Below are positions 1 to 7,329 of a DNA stretch of 64,000 nucleotides, one piece after another. This DNA comes from Candidatus Melainabacteria bacterium. Its GTDB lineage: Bacteria; Cyanobacteriota; Vampirovibrionia; Gastranaerophilales; Gastranaerophilaceae. Positions within the stretch are counted from its first letter, which is position 1; each line of letters begins with the position of its first letter. The position numbers and the translations under genes are program-made. The notes below the pieces were generated by a model. The model had not been told where the DNA came from and made no database searches. It saw only the letters and a program-made list of their open reading frames with translations. The stretch is from positions 1-64,000 of the forward strand of contig QHMG01000007.1 of assembly GCA_003258725.1 (NCBI GenBank). The letters are read 5' to 3'.

Positions 1-36
1 GCTTAATAATCTTGCTTGTGATGCTGCCATTCCCAT
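1..36 (-). CDS. N-terminus of an AASQARLL-type small protein (cut by window edge)
   Basis: Only the first 12 codons are inside the window; they read MGMAASQARLLS on the minus strand. The ATG at 36 is preceded by AAGGAG eight bases upstream, the same ribosome site and spacing as the gene starting at 5133. Proteins beginning MGxAASQARxL are, from memory, common in Gastranaerophilales-type genomes and have no assigned function. The upstream region carries the same direct-repeat box and sigma-28-like promoter as the 5133 gene. The call rests on the start context and promoter; the rest of the protein cannot be seen. Confidence 0.6.
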   Translation of the reverse strand, partial: MGMAASQARLLS

Positions 37-83
37 AGTGCGTACTCCTTATATTTCCGTTTTTATTTCCCTTTACATGTTAT

Positions 84-144
84 ATATCGGTATATTTAAT
101 GAAAACTTTAGTATTTTAAAACATATTGTTTACATTTCGTTACA
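84..144 (-). promoter_or_regulatory. Direct-repeat box plus sigma-28-like promoter for the gene at 1-36
   Basis: On the minus strand, TGTAAC-GAAA-TGTAAA (129-144) is followed after 18 bp by TAAAGTTT, 11 bp, then ACCGATAT (84-110). The promoter closely resembles the E. coli sigma-28 consensus TAAAGTTT-N11-GCCGATAA. A TATATA lies at nearly the position of the -10 in the related promoters of the FxG genes, so a housekeeping-sigma reading is also possible. The box overlaps the -35 of the tRNA-Arg promoter on the other strand. Confidence 0.6.
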
Positions 145-167
145 AAATTTTTATTTTATAATATAAT
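139..167 (+). promoter_or_regulatory. Promoter of tRNA-Arg
   Basis: GTTACA (139-144), 17 bp spacer and TATAAT (162-167). Predicted transcription start is about 174, some 18 bases before the mature tRNA. A second overlapping TATAAT is at 157-162. Confidence 0.6.
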
Positions 168-191
168 GATAAATGAATAGTATATTTGTAT

Positions 192-265
192 GCGCCCGTA
201 GCTTAGTTGAATAGAGCATCAGCGTCCGATGCTGAAGGTCATGGGTTTGAATCCCATCGGGCGTA
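192..265 (+). tRNA. tRNA-Arg (anticodon CCG)
   Basis: 74 nt cloverleaf. The acceptor 5' strand GCGCCCG pairs with CGGGCGT (one G-U). The anticodon stem TCAGC/GCTGA encloses the loop GTCCGAT, with T33 and anticodon CCG, reading CGG arginine codons. The T-arm is ATGGG/CCCAT with a seven-base loop. The discriminator is A and CCA is not encoded. Confidence 0.95.
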
Positions 266-375
266 GATTAACTAAATATAAATTAAATCAACTGTTTCTT
301 GTATTCATGAAACAGTCTCAATAAAATATAATATATTTACGTAAAAGCATGTTTGTATTAAATTTAAAGTAAGAA

Positions 376-1011
376 ATGAGTAACAGTTACAACAATTTTG
401 ATAGTAATAATTTTGACAGAAATTCTATGATTAAACAAAGAGTTTCTGAAGTCACTGCGTATATGTATAAGCAGTTTTGTGACTATCAACATATAAACGA
501 AAATACAAGCGAAATTTTTGCCAATATGGCGAATGTCGCAAAAGAAGTTGTAGAGCAATTAAAGCAATCATTTGCCTCTAGAGGGGTTGCAACTGAAAAT
601 ATTTGGGTAAAATTTGACACTAAAGTACCAGCAATTATCATTAATGTTTTTTGGTTACAATATAGCTTTACAATGAGATGCAATTTTAAACCTCAAGCCT
701 TGTTTAGAGAAGGCTCTACTTCACTTTATTCTGGTAGAATTATGGCAGTTAAGGGAGATTATTTTGTTGCGGTAGCTAATGCAAAAACTCCTGACGCAGA
801 AATGGCTTGTTTGCTTGATAAAGAACTTGCTTCATTGTACGTACCTGCAAACAAAATGGAGAATGCCATAATTAAAGCTCGTTACGGCAGTAAAGAAATT
901 CCATTGAATCAAACTGATGCTGGTCGTGAATTTGTTTTAAAAATCACAGAATCAATAGTTACAGATACAATGTATCACGAAGAAGGCGCACGTAAGAGCT
1001 TCAATATTTAA
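376..1011 (+). CDS. Hypothetical protein, 211 aa
   Basis: Not recognised. A soluble, mixed alpha/beta-looking protein with an Asn-rich N-terminus (about residues 1-16), a helical stretch (about 18-65) and no signal peptide or membrane segment. A hydrophobic aromatic core lies around residues 84-100 (IIINVFWLQYSF). The ribosome site is weak (AAGTAAGAA just before the ATG). The stop codon is at 1009-1011, directly next to the convergent stop of the next gene, with no terminator between them. Codon use looks like the neighbours, so it is probably a real gene, but no function can be proposed. Confidence 0.75.
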   Translation: MSNSYNNFDSNNFDRNSMIKQRVSEVTAYMYKQFCDYQHINENTSEIFANMANVAKEVVEQLKQSFASRGVATENIWVKFDTKVPAIIINVFWLQYSFTMRCNFKPQALFREGSTSLYSGRIMAVKGDYFVAVANAKTPDAEMACLLDKELASLYVPANKMENAIIKARYGSKEIPLNQTDAGREFVLKITESIVTDTMYHEEGARKSFNI

Positions 1012-1272
1012 TTAATCCCTATTTACAGCGGGAAGGTTACAAGACATTTCCGCAAGTATTCTTTGAACATCTGCTCCGCCTAGTGTAACTTCTAACAATA
1101 GATTATGTTGTATCATCAAGGTTTCTTGATATTCCATTGAATCTATGTCTATCACATCAAATTCATAGAAATCATCACCGACATTAATAAGTTTAACATA
1201 CTCACTACCGCCAACCCACTTAATAAACATGTACTGACCTGTAAACATTTTTAATCTTTGGTTAAAATTCAT
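1012..1272 (-). CDS. Hypothetical small beta-rich protein, 86 aa
   Basis: Not recognised by name. The sequence alternates short beta-like segments (YMFIKWVG, YVKLINVGDDFYEFDVID, TLMIQHNLLLEVTLGG) and ends in a short helix. This is a small-barrel pattern like Sm-like or SH3-like folds, but that is only an impression. The start is supported by AGGATAGAG before the ATG. It convergently abuts the gene at 376-1011. Its upstream region contains a perfect 16-bp palindrome (1308-1323). It may share a transcription direction with the PilZ gene upstream, from which 87 bp separate it. Confidence 0.75.
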   Translation of the reverse strand: MNFNQRLKMFTGQYMFIKWVGGSEYVKLINVGDDFYEFDVIDIDSMEYQETLMIQHNLLLEVTLGGADVQRILAEMSCNLPAVNRD

Positions 1273-1307
1273 ACTCTATCCTGTCTTTTTTGCCATCACT
1301 TAACTTA

Positions 1308-1323
1308 CACTAATATATTAGTG
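1308..1323. promoter_or_regulatory. 16-bp perfect palindrome upstream of the gene at 1012-1272
   Basis: CACTAATATATTAGTG is self-complementary with no loop, as expected for a dimeric repressor site. It lies 36 bp before the minus-strand ATG at 1272 and downstream of a TTGCTT that could be a -35. Operator function is inferred. Confidence 0.4.
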
Positions 1324-1359
1324 ATATTTTAAGCAAAGTCAAAAATAATACACAATGTA

Positions 1360-1992
1360 TTAAGATAATTGATACAAGAAGCATTGCCCTACAATAAAAT
1401 CAATATCTTTTTGCTCAATTGTCGTAAGCATGAAGGCATGTAAAAATGCAGGTTTTCCATTTTCTACGGTAGTTCTTGAATAAACGTATTCAGCAGATGT
1501 ATTTATAGTTCGATTTTTAAAGTTTATTGTTAAATCTATTTTGTTATATGGTAAAAATGGTTTTGAGTTTTTAATACAAACACCTTTACCACAAATATTA
1601 ACGGTTTCACCCTCTAAAATATCTGTTCTAGAATTTCTTTCAATAGTCATGACATAAGGAATTTTTAAATCCGCTCTAAAATATTCACGACGTTGATTAA
1701 CTTTGTTTTGAGTTGGGTATGTAATAGAATAAATAGTTAACCCGTTATCTTCTTTTACATCTAAAACTCTAGCAATTGAGTTATATATACCATTTTCAGA
1801 ATATACGTTAAGTGTTAAATTTGTTCCGACTTTTGGTTTTACATCGCCTGTTTTTGAATCATCAGAATAGATAAGCATTTTGTCAGGTTCAATATTTCTA
1901 ATTTTGCACATAATCCTGTGCATGTAAACTTCATCAAAAAACTCAACTTCAAACGATTTTAAATTTTTATATTCTTCAAAAATATCTGCCAT
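1360..1992 (-). CDS. PilZ-domain protein with YcgR-like N-domain (c-di-GMP receptor), 210 aa
   Basis: Probable cyclic-di-GMP binding protein. The N-terminal half (about residues 10-95) is a beta-barrel-like segment as in YcgR. The PilZ half opens with the binding arginines in QRREYFR (R102 and R106, the RxxxR motif), followed by NICGKG at 132-137 in place of the usual D/N-x-S-x-x-G. Serine is replaced by cysteine, a tolerated but unusual change. The AGGTGAAAC ribosome site supports the start at 1992. In flagellated bacteria YcgR acts as a flagellar brake. No flagellar operon is in the window, though an FlhA-C-like protein and sigma-28-like promoters are, so the output pathway is unknown. Confidence 0.85.
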   Translation of the reverse strand: MADIFEEYKNLKSFEVEFFDEVYMHRIMCKIRNIEPDKMLIYSDDSKTGDVKPKVGTNLTLNVYSENGIYNSIARVLDVKEDNGLTIYSITYPTQNKVNQRREYFRADLKIPYVMTIERNSRTDILEGETVNICGKGVCIKNSKPFLPYNKIDLTINFKNRTINTSAEYVYSRTTVENGKPAFLHAFMLTTIEQKDIDFIVGQCFLYQLS

Positions 1993-2038
1993 GTTTCACC
2001 TATAAATTATAAAACTATTAAACAATAAACAATAAATA

Positions 2039-2065
2039 TTGACAATAAAGTAATTTTGGTATAAT
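2039..2065 (+). promoter_or_regulatory. Promoter of tRNA-Leu
   Basis: TTGACA (2039-2044), 15 bp, TATAAT (2060-2065), with an extended -10 TG at 2057-2058 that compensates for the short spacer. It starts 24 bp before the tRNA. Confidence 0.75.
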
Positions 2066-2088
2066 TTAGTAATACACATATACCAAGT

Positions 2089-2170
2089 GGGCCTGTGGCG
2101 AAATTGGTAGACGCACTAGACTTAGGATCTAGCGCAGCGATGTGTGAGAGTTCGAGTCTCTCCGGGCCCA
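2089..2170 (+). tRNA. tRNA-Leu (anticodon TAG)
   Basis: 82 nt with the long variable arm typical of leucine tRNAs. The acceptor GGGCCTG pairs with CGGGCCC. The anticodon stem CTAGA/TCTAG encloses CTTAGGA, anticodon TAG, reading CTN codons, mainly CTA. The T-arm is GAGAG-TTCGAGT-CTCTC. The discriminator is A and CCA is not encoded. It has its own promoter just upstream and a terminator just downstream. Confidence 0.97.
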
Positions 2171-2174
2171 ATTT

Positions 2175-2201
2175 AAAAAGAAGTCGAAAGGCTTCTTTTT
2201 T
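2175..2201. terminator. Bidirectional terminator between tRNA-Leu and the ABC permease gene
   Basis: A-rich/T-rich flanked hairpin AAAAAGAAGTC-GAAA-GGCTTCTTTTT with a GAAA tetraloop. The T-run at the right serves the tRNA; the A-run at the left serves the minus-strand permease gene, which stops at 2203. Confidence 0.85.
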
Positions 2202-2202
2202 G

Positions 2203-3075
2203 TTATATTTGGTATTTATTTTTTTCAAAGAATAGGATGTTTATTAGAGAGAATGCCATAACAATAATAAGTAACACAACCGCAAGAGCTGATGCATAGC
2301 CTAAATCAAGATTTTCAAAGGCTCTTTCGTAGATATAATAAACAATAGTTTTACTTGAATTTAGAGGTCCGCCTTTTGTCATAACGTAAATTTCAGCAAA
2401 AACCTTCATTGCGGAAATTGCACTAATTGTAGTTACTAAAGCAATCGTTGGCATAATGTGGGGAATAGTTACTGTTAAATGCTTACGCAAAAAACCAGCA
2501 CCGTCGATATCACATGCCTCATATAGTTCTTTAGGTACACTCATTAATGATGCTAGATAAATCATCATGTAATAACCAATACCCTTCCAAATTGTTACGA
2601 TGATTACAGATAGCAAGGCAAATCTAGTATCAGTCAGCCAACCAATTGAATGAAGCCCTAGAACTTGTAGAAAATAATTTAAAATACCCGCTTGTGCATA
2701 TAACCACTTAAAGGCAATTGCAGCAACAACAATTGAAACAATTACAGGCAAGTAAATTAATATTTTATACAACGTCAAACCTCTAAGTTTTTGGTTAATT
2801 AGAATAGCTAAAAATAGCGGTACTATTGCCAAAATAGGTACGGCAACAAATAAATATACAAACGTATTGAACATAACCTTGTAAAATAAAGCTGAATGTA
2901 ATAGCATTTTGTAATTTTTAAGCCCAATATATGCAGGCGAATAGATGTCATGACTGTAATCAAGAAAACTCAAATATATCGTTTGAAAAAACGGTATAAA
3001 GAAAAATACAAGCAATACTATACCTGCTGGTAACAAAAATAAGTATGGAGCGTATTTTTTGTAATATTGAAACAT
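2203..3075 (-). CDS. Carbohydrate ABC transporter permease (MalF/UgpA family), 290 aa
   Basis: Inner-membrane permease of the binding-protein-dependent sugar transporter type. It has six apparent hydrophobic segments starting with residues 11-30. The cytoplasmic EAA loop that docks the ATPase reads YEACDIDGAG at 185-194, followed by conserved TIPHIMP. Length matches the family. The usual partners (second permease, ATPase, solute-binding protein) are absent and terminators flank the gene, so it is a solitary unit. No ribosome site precedes the ATG. A TATAAT lies exactly 6 nt upstream, which predicts a leaderless message. The substrate cannot be read from sequence. Confidence 0.9.
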   Translation of the reverse strand: MFQYYKKYAPYLFLLPAGIVLLVFFFIPFFQTIYLSFLDYSHDIYSPAYIGLKNYKMLLHSALFYKVMFNTFVYLFVAVPILAIVPLFLAILINQKLRGLTLYKILIYLPVIVSIVVAAIAFKWLYAQAGILNYFLQVLGLHSIGWLTDTRFALLSVIIVTIWKGIGYYMMIYLASLMSVPKELYEACDIDGAGFLRKHLTVTIPHIMPTIALVTTISAISAMKVFAEIYVMTKGGPLNSSKTIVYYIYERAFENLDLGYASALAVVLLIIVMAFSLINILFFEKNKYQI

Positions 3076-3081
3076 ATATAA

Positions 3082-3111
3082 ATTATATGCTGATAGTCCA
3101 TGCTAAAGCAA
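3082..3111 (-). promoter_or_regulatory. Promoter of the ABC permease gene (predicted leaderless start)
   Basis: Minus-strand TTGCTT (3106-3111), 18 bp, TATAAT (3082-3087), then 6 nt to the ATG at 3075. Transcription would start at or next to the A of the start codon. Confidence 0.5.
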
Positions 3112-3128
3112 TAAAGTTAATAAATATA

Positions 3129-3166
3129 ACAAACGCCCGAAACTTCAAGAAGTTTCGGGCGTTTGT
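3129..3166. terminator. Strong terminator after the heptad-repeat protein gene
   Basis: Perfect 17-bp stem (3129-3145 with 3150-3166), 4-base loop and GC core CGCCCGAAACTT. It is A/T-rich on both sides but has no long T-run. It separates the minus-strand gene ending at 3178 from the permease. Confidence 0.75.
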
Positions 3167-3177
3167 ATTTGTTAGAA

Positions 3178-5133
3178 TTATTTATTCCAGCCTTTCTTTT
3201 GTTTTAATTCAGCTAATTTAGCTTGTTGATCTTCTTTAGACATTGTTGGTTCGGTTGAATCAACATCTGCATTGCTTGATGTTGTTGATGAAGATGTAAC
3301 ATCCGAACTACCTCCATTAGTAGCGCCTGTTGCCATAAAACCTGACGCAATGCCAGCACCTGTTTGAATACCTTGACTAACAAAACTTGCTGTTTCAGCA
3401 CCCATACCGATAGCTTTTTGTACGCCACCCATATTTAATGATGCGCCTGCACCACCAGCCAAGTTTGTAGCAAAGCCGGCCCAATTACCATCTTTTGCTG
3501 CCAAACCAGCTTGAGCTGCGCTGTTAGCAACGTTAGTTACATCACTAATTGTTTTTAAAGTATCTTTTGCTTTTGCTGCAACTTCAGCTGCTTTAGTACC
3601 TGCTTCTGCACCTGCACCAATCAAGCCACCAGCAGCACCTGCACCAGAAGCAACGGCACTAGCTAAAGATGTACCAAATGCTGCCCAATCACCTTGTGCT
3701 GCGGCAACACCTGCTTGACCTGCCGATGCAGCTGCGGTCAAAACTTCACCTGATGCTTTAACAACTTCACCTGCTGCAGTTGTTGCAGTACCTACTTTTT
3801 GAGTTACAACGCCTGTAACTTTAGTAGCTTTACCACCAACTTCAACAGTCGTACCTGTTACTTCTAATGATTTACCTGTAGCTTGTAGAGTACCACCACT
3901 AGCTTGTAAGCCTGTTCCTGCACCAGTTAAAGCTGCACCAGCTGGAGCTGTAAATACGCCTGCGCTAAGAGGTGCACCTGTTGCTTGTAATGTTGCACCT
4001 GTTGTTTGTAATGTTGCACCTGTTAAGTCAACAGATTTACCGGTTACTTTAACACCTTGACCTAATACTTGTACAGTTTCACCTGTAGCTTCTGTTGTAA
4101 TGCCTACAACTTCTGTTGCTTTACCAAATGTTGCCATACCTGTACCTGTCAACATAGTTGCAGTACCAGCTTGCGATGCGTAACCAAATGCGGTATTTAA
4201 TCCATCCAAATTTTCATTTGCGGCCTCAATATCTGCTTCACCTGTTTCTTGAGCTGTTGTTGTTGCATCAATTGTAGCTTGAATAGTTTCTTGATCTGCA
4301 GCTACTTTAGCAGCTAATTCATCAATTTTTCCTGAAATAGATTCAGTTTGGCTCTTGTATTTATCAGCAACATTTGCAAATGAGTTACCTCCACCTTGAG
4401 CAGAATCATCATTTGATACAGCACTTGAGCCTGCACCAGTTTGAGCGTCATTATTGCTACCTGCTGTGATTGCACCACCTGCCGCTCTTGACTTAGCTCT
4501 TGCTGGAGATGCAGCTGGCTTGTCATTTTCACCGGCTAAACTTAAGCTGAATGCACTTGATTTACCAGAACCTGTACCGTCAAATGTTGCAGGAGTATCA
4601 GCTCCAGCAGCTGTTTCTTCAGCAACTGCTGCGTTAATAGCATCCAATTCTGCACTAAGTGTTTCAATATCTGTATTTGTAGTATCAATCTCTTCTGATT
4701 TTGTATCAACAAATTCTGTATTTGCTTCAGCCATTGCTTCCATATCAGCAGTTCTTGTTTGAACATCTTCACGACCAGCTTCTAAATCTTCAGCTTGAGC
4801 TGTTGTATCTTCAATAGTTGGAGCTTCACCGGCTTCAGCTTCGCCATTTGTTTGCAATTCATCTGCCATATTTGCCATATCTTCAGCAGACATATTATCT
4901 TCCATACCTGCAGAATAATCTACTTGAGCATCATCTTCTGTTGCTTCACCTTCACGATTTTCATCTAAACCTTTTGTATCTTGAGTAGAGGCTTTATCAA
5001 TATTCTTTTCACCAACTCTCATTTCACCTTGAGTTTCTTTATTGATTTGACATTTTTTCTTACCAAATAAACTTGTTCTTACGGTAGCTTTTCTTATTAA
5101 TGCATCTGTATCATAATTTTGGAAATGTGTCAT
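3178..5133 (-). CDS. Long low-complexity protein with Gly/Thr/Ala heptad repeats, 651 aa
   Basis: Unknown function. The start at 5133 (MTHFQNYDTD) is chosen over an ATG 36 bases upstream because AAGGAG lies eight bases before it, exactly as in the gene at 36. N-terminal about 30 residues are basic (TVRTSLFGKKK). An acidic, disordered segment rich in Glu/Asp/Ala follows (about 35-190), then a Ser/Gly/Ala linker, a helical segment (about 255-300), seven-residue repeats of the type TGxxLxx (about 330-465), and an Ala/Gly-rich helical C-terminal half. There is no classical signal peptide or membrane helix. A sigma-28-like promoter and direct-repeat box precede it. A structural or exported, perhaps amphipathic, protein is plausible but unproven. 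Confidence 0.85.
   Translation of the reverse strand: MTHFQNYDTDALIRKATVRTSLFGKKKCQINKETQGEMRVGEKNIDKASTQDTKGLDENREGEATEDDAQVDYSAGMEDNMSAEDMANMADELQTNGEAEAGEAPTIEDTTAQAEDLEAGREDVQTRTADMEAMAEANTEFVDTKSEEIDTTNTDIETLSAELDAINAAVAEETAAGADTPATFDGTGSGKSSAFSLSLAGENDKPAASPARAKSRAAGGAITAGSNNDAQTGAGSSAVSNDDSAQGGGNSFANVADKYKSQTESISGKIDELAAKVAADQETIQATIDATTTAQETGEADIEAANENLDGLNTAFGYASQAGTATMLTGTGMATFGKATEVVGITTEATGETVQVLGQGVKVTGKSVDLTGATLQTTGATLQATGAPLSAGVFTAPAGAALTGAGTGLQASGGTLQATGKSLEVTGTTVEVGGKATKVTGVVTQKVGTATTAAGEVVKASGEVLTAAASAGQAGVAAAQGDWAAFGTSLASAVASGAGAAGGLIGAGAEAGTKAAEVAAKAKDTLKTISDVTNVANSAAQAGLAAKDGNWAGFATNLAGGAGASLNMGGVQKAIGMGAETASFVSQGIQTGAGIASGFMATGATNGGSSDVTSSSTTSSNADVDSTEPTMSKEDQQAKLAELKQKKGWNK
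3735..4140 (-). repeat. Region encoding tandem TGxxLxx heptads
   Basis: About fifteen degenerate seven-residue units in the protein (for example TGATLQT, TGATLQA, SGGTLQA, TGKSLEV, TGTTVEV, SGEVLTA). They carry small residues at positions 1-2 and Leu/Val at position 5. The DNA copies have diverged, so this is an old protein-level repeat. Boundaries are approximate. Confidence 0.7.
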
Positions 5134-5174
5134 AAGCCTACTCCTTATATTTTTTGTCCTTACACACATGGTAT

Positions 5175-5235
5175 TTATCGGTAGAATTAAGCTAAAACTT
5201 TAATAAACCTAAGTCTTTTGTAACAAATATTTACA
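5175..5235 (-). promoter_or_regulatory. Direct-repeat box plus sigma-28-like promoter for the heptad-repeat protein
   Basis: Minus strand: TGTAAA-TATT-TGTTAC (5220-5235), then 17 bp, TAAAGTTT (5195-5202), 12 bp, ACCGATAA (5175-5182). Box-to-minus-10 distance is 37 bp, identical to the copy at 84-144. Confidence 0.6.
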
Positions 5236-5323
5236 ATTCATTATATATCCATGAGTGTTTATATATTATATATAACAATTTAAAGTTATAAAAATTGCTA
5301 GAGTAACACATTTTTTTACAAAT

Positions 5324-5352
5324 TTAATACAAATATTTTCTTGTGTTATAAT
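5324..5352 (+). promoter_or_regulatory. Probable promoter of lpxI-lpxB-hemW
   Basis: TTAATA (5324-5329), 17 bp, TATAAT (5347-5352). The lpxI ATG is 29 bp downstream and preceded by GAGGA. Confidence 0.5.
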
Positions 5353-5381
5353 TAACGTATTACGAAGTATGAGGAATTTAA

Positions 5382-6197
5382 ATGTCTATTTTACTTGAAC
5401 AAAAACAAGCCTTAATTGCTGGTGATGGTCAATTACCTGTTAAAATGGCTGAAAATGCAACAAAAAATGGTTTAGAAGTTATTTGTATTTCATTATCTAA
5501 TGATAACACTAAAGATTTAAAAAAAGTTTGCTCAAAAGTTTACTCTGTAGGCGCTGGCGAACTTTTAAAAATAAAAAAGATTTTACAAGATGAACAAATT
5601 AAACAACTTACCTTCTTAGGAAAGGTTCACAAGGGGTTAATTTTACGTCGTCCTAAATTCGACTCTATGGCTTTAGAATTAATCAAAAAAGTAAAAAGAC
5701 TTAATGATGACCAAGTTATGTTGACTGTTGTTGAAGAACTTAACAAAATTGGTGTTACTGTTTTAGATCAAACAATTTTTATCAAAAATTTAATGATTCC
5801 TGCAGGCGTTCTTGGTAAATTAAAACCAACTGAAGCCCAAATTGCAGACGTTCAATATGGCTATTGGCTTGCAAAAGAAATGGGCAAAATTGACGTAGGT
5901 CAATCTGTTGTAATCAAAGACAAAATGGTTATGGCTGTTGAAGCCATTGAAGGTACAGACAGATGTATTGAACGTGGCGGAAAAATCGCTAAAAAGGGCG
6001 GTTGCGTAATTAAAGTTGCAAAACCAACTCAAGACAAGCGTTTCGACATTCCTGCCGTTGGCTTAAAAACATTACAAACAATGAAAAAATATAAATTATC
6101 TTTATTAGCTGTTGAAGCAAACGAAACAATTATTGTTGAACAAGAAAAAGTTGTTGAATTTGCTGATAAAAACAACATCGTAATTATGGCTGTTTAA
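5382..6197 (+). CDS. lpxI: UDP-2,3-diacylglucosamine pyrophosphatase LpxI, 271 aa
   Basis: Hydrolyses UDP-2,3-diacylglucosamine to lipid X and UMP in lipid A synthesis, at the cytoplasmic face. It belongs to the LpxI (formerly DUF1009) family, the alternative to LpxH. Visible marks are GDGQLPVKMA near the N-terminus, EGTDRCIERGG around residue 190, and the QDKRFDIPAVG motif at about 217-227, which holds the aspartate required in characterised LpxI enzymes. Length agrees with the family (about 270-280). The GAGGA ribosome site supports the start. It is followed after 2 bp by lpxB, the next pathway enzyme. The pairing makes the assignment firm. Confidence 0.95.
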   Translation: MSILLEQKQALIAGDGQLPVKMAENATKNGLEVICISLSNDNTKDLKKVCSKVYSVGAGELLKIKKILQDEQIKQLTFLGKVHKGLILRRPKFDSMALELIKKVKRLNDDQVMLTVVEELNKIGVTVLDQTIFIKNLMIPAGVLGKLKPTEAQIADVQYGYWLAKEMGKIDVGQSVVIKDKMVMAVEAIEGTDRCIERGGKIAKKGGCVIKVAKPTQDKRFDIPAVGLKTLQTMKKYKLSLLAVEANETIIVEQEKVVEFADKNNIVIMAV

Positions 6198-6199
6198 TT

Positions 6200-7327
6200 A
6201 TGAAAAAAGTATTTATTATTACAGGCGAATATTCAGGGGACATGCACGCATCTAATGTTGCTCGTCATCTTTTAGAGATGAATTCTGATATTCAAATTGA
6301 GGCTATCGGTGGTGAAAGTCTTAAAGCTATGGGCATTAAACTTTTTGCTGACCACTCAAAAATGAGTGCAATGGGCTTGTCTCCAAGAATTTTATTAGAC
6401 CACATAAAGTTAGGCAAAGACCTTGTAAACTACTTGACTAAAGAATACAAACCTGACCTTGTTTTATTAATTGATTACGGCGCATTCAACTTAAAAATGG
6501 CTCGTTTTTTGAAAAAAGCTGGTATTAGAATTAATTATTACATTCCACCTCAAGTTTGGGCTAGTCGTAAATACAGAATTAAAGCAATAAAAAAATATGT
6601 TGATGAAGTATTCTGCATTTTTCCATTCGAAAAAGAAATGTATGAATCTTACGGAATTAAAACAACTTATTGCGGACACCCACTTATAAGCCAACTTCCT
6701 CAACCTGCAAACAGAGAAGAATTTTTTGCTAAATATGGTTTAGATCCTAATAAAAAATTAGTGTCAGTATTTTCTGGTTCTAGAAAATTTGAACTTAAAA
6801 ACTTAATGGAAACTTTTATTAAATCAGCTAAAATTTTGAAGAAAATGCACCCAGATATTCAAATTGTATTTTCTCAAGCACCAAGCATTAAAGACGAAGT
6901 TTTCAAAAAATACTACAAAGATTGTGACTTTAAAATAATTCAAGGTGACAATCAAGCATTATTAAGCTGTTCTGACGCTTTAATTTTAGCTTCTGGAACT
7001 GTTGCACTTGAGGCTTCACTTTACAATACTCCAATGATAATATCTTACAAAGGACCTATTCTATTTTGGTTTATCTACTTGCTTGTAAGATGCATTAACA
7101 GAGTTTGTTTACCTAATATTATTATGGACATGGACATTGTTCCTGAAATTCTAGAACTTCAAGCAAAACCAGACGTTATCGCTTACAACATTGAAAAATT
7201 GCTTTATGATGAAGACGCTAGAAATAAGCAAATCGAGGGCTTAAAATCAGTAAGAGAAAAACTTTCTGATAAAAATTCGTCTTACGAAGTCGCAAAAGAA
7301 ATACATAGAGAACTTTTTGAGGACTAG
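6200..7327 (+). CDS. lpxB: Lipid-A-disaccharide synthase LpxB, 375 aa
   Basis: Glycosyltransferase family 19 enzyme condensing lipid X with UDP-2,3-diacylglucosamine to give the lipid A disaccharide; a peripheral inner-membrane protein. It begins with the typical ITGEYSGDMHA, followed by GGESLKAMG, PPQVWASR around residue 116 and SGTVALEAS around 264 in the nucleotide-binding half. Full length for the family. The start is 2 bp after lpxI and the stop 2 bp before hemW, so the three genes are one transcription unit. With lpxI it shows that this organism makes lipid A and therefore has an outer membrane. Confidence 0.96.
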   Translation: MKKVFIITGEYSGDMHASNVARHLLEMNSDIQIEAIGGESLKAMGIKLFADHSKMSAMGLSPRILLDHIKLGKDLVNYLTKEYKPDLVLLIDYGAFNLKMARFLKKAGIRINYYIPPQVWASRKYRIKAIKKYVDEVFCIFPFEKEMYESYGIKTTYCGHPLISQLPQPANREEFFAKYGLDPNKKLVSVFSGSRKFELKNLMETFIKSAKILKKMHPDIQIVFSQAPSIKDEVFKKYYKDCDFKIIQGDNQALLSCSDALILASGTVALEASLYNTPMIISYKGPILFWFIYLLVRCINRVCLPNIIMDMDIVPEILELQAKPDVIAYNIEKLLYDEDARNKQIEGLKSVREKLSDKNSSYEVAKEIHRELFED

Positions 7328-7329
7328 GC

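Noticed and set aside
292..315. Hairpin CTGTTTC / GAAACAG after tRNA-Arg
   Set aside because: Stem of only 7 bp with a 10-base loop and no T-run afterwards, so too weak to call a terminator.
2007..2228. Minus-strand open frame across tRNA-Leu
   Set aside because: It covers the tRNA gene and its promoter and terminator, and the translation resembles no protein; it is a chance frame.
3735..4140. Tandem repeats read as a CRISPR array
   Set aside because: Units are about 21 bp without spacers, degenerate and in coding frame; no cas gene is nearby.
4454..4762. Plus-strand open frame opposite the heptad-repeat protein gene
   Set aside because: A Ser/Ala/Val-rich frame produced by the biased codons of the opposite strand; no ribosome site.
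5134..5169. Longer N-terminus for the heptad-repeat protein starting at 5169
   Set aside because: The AAGGAG site and identical start context of the gene at 36 place initiation at 5133.
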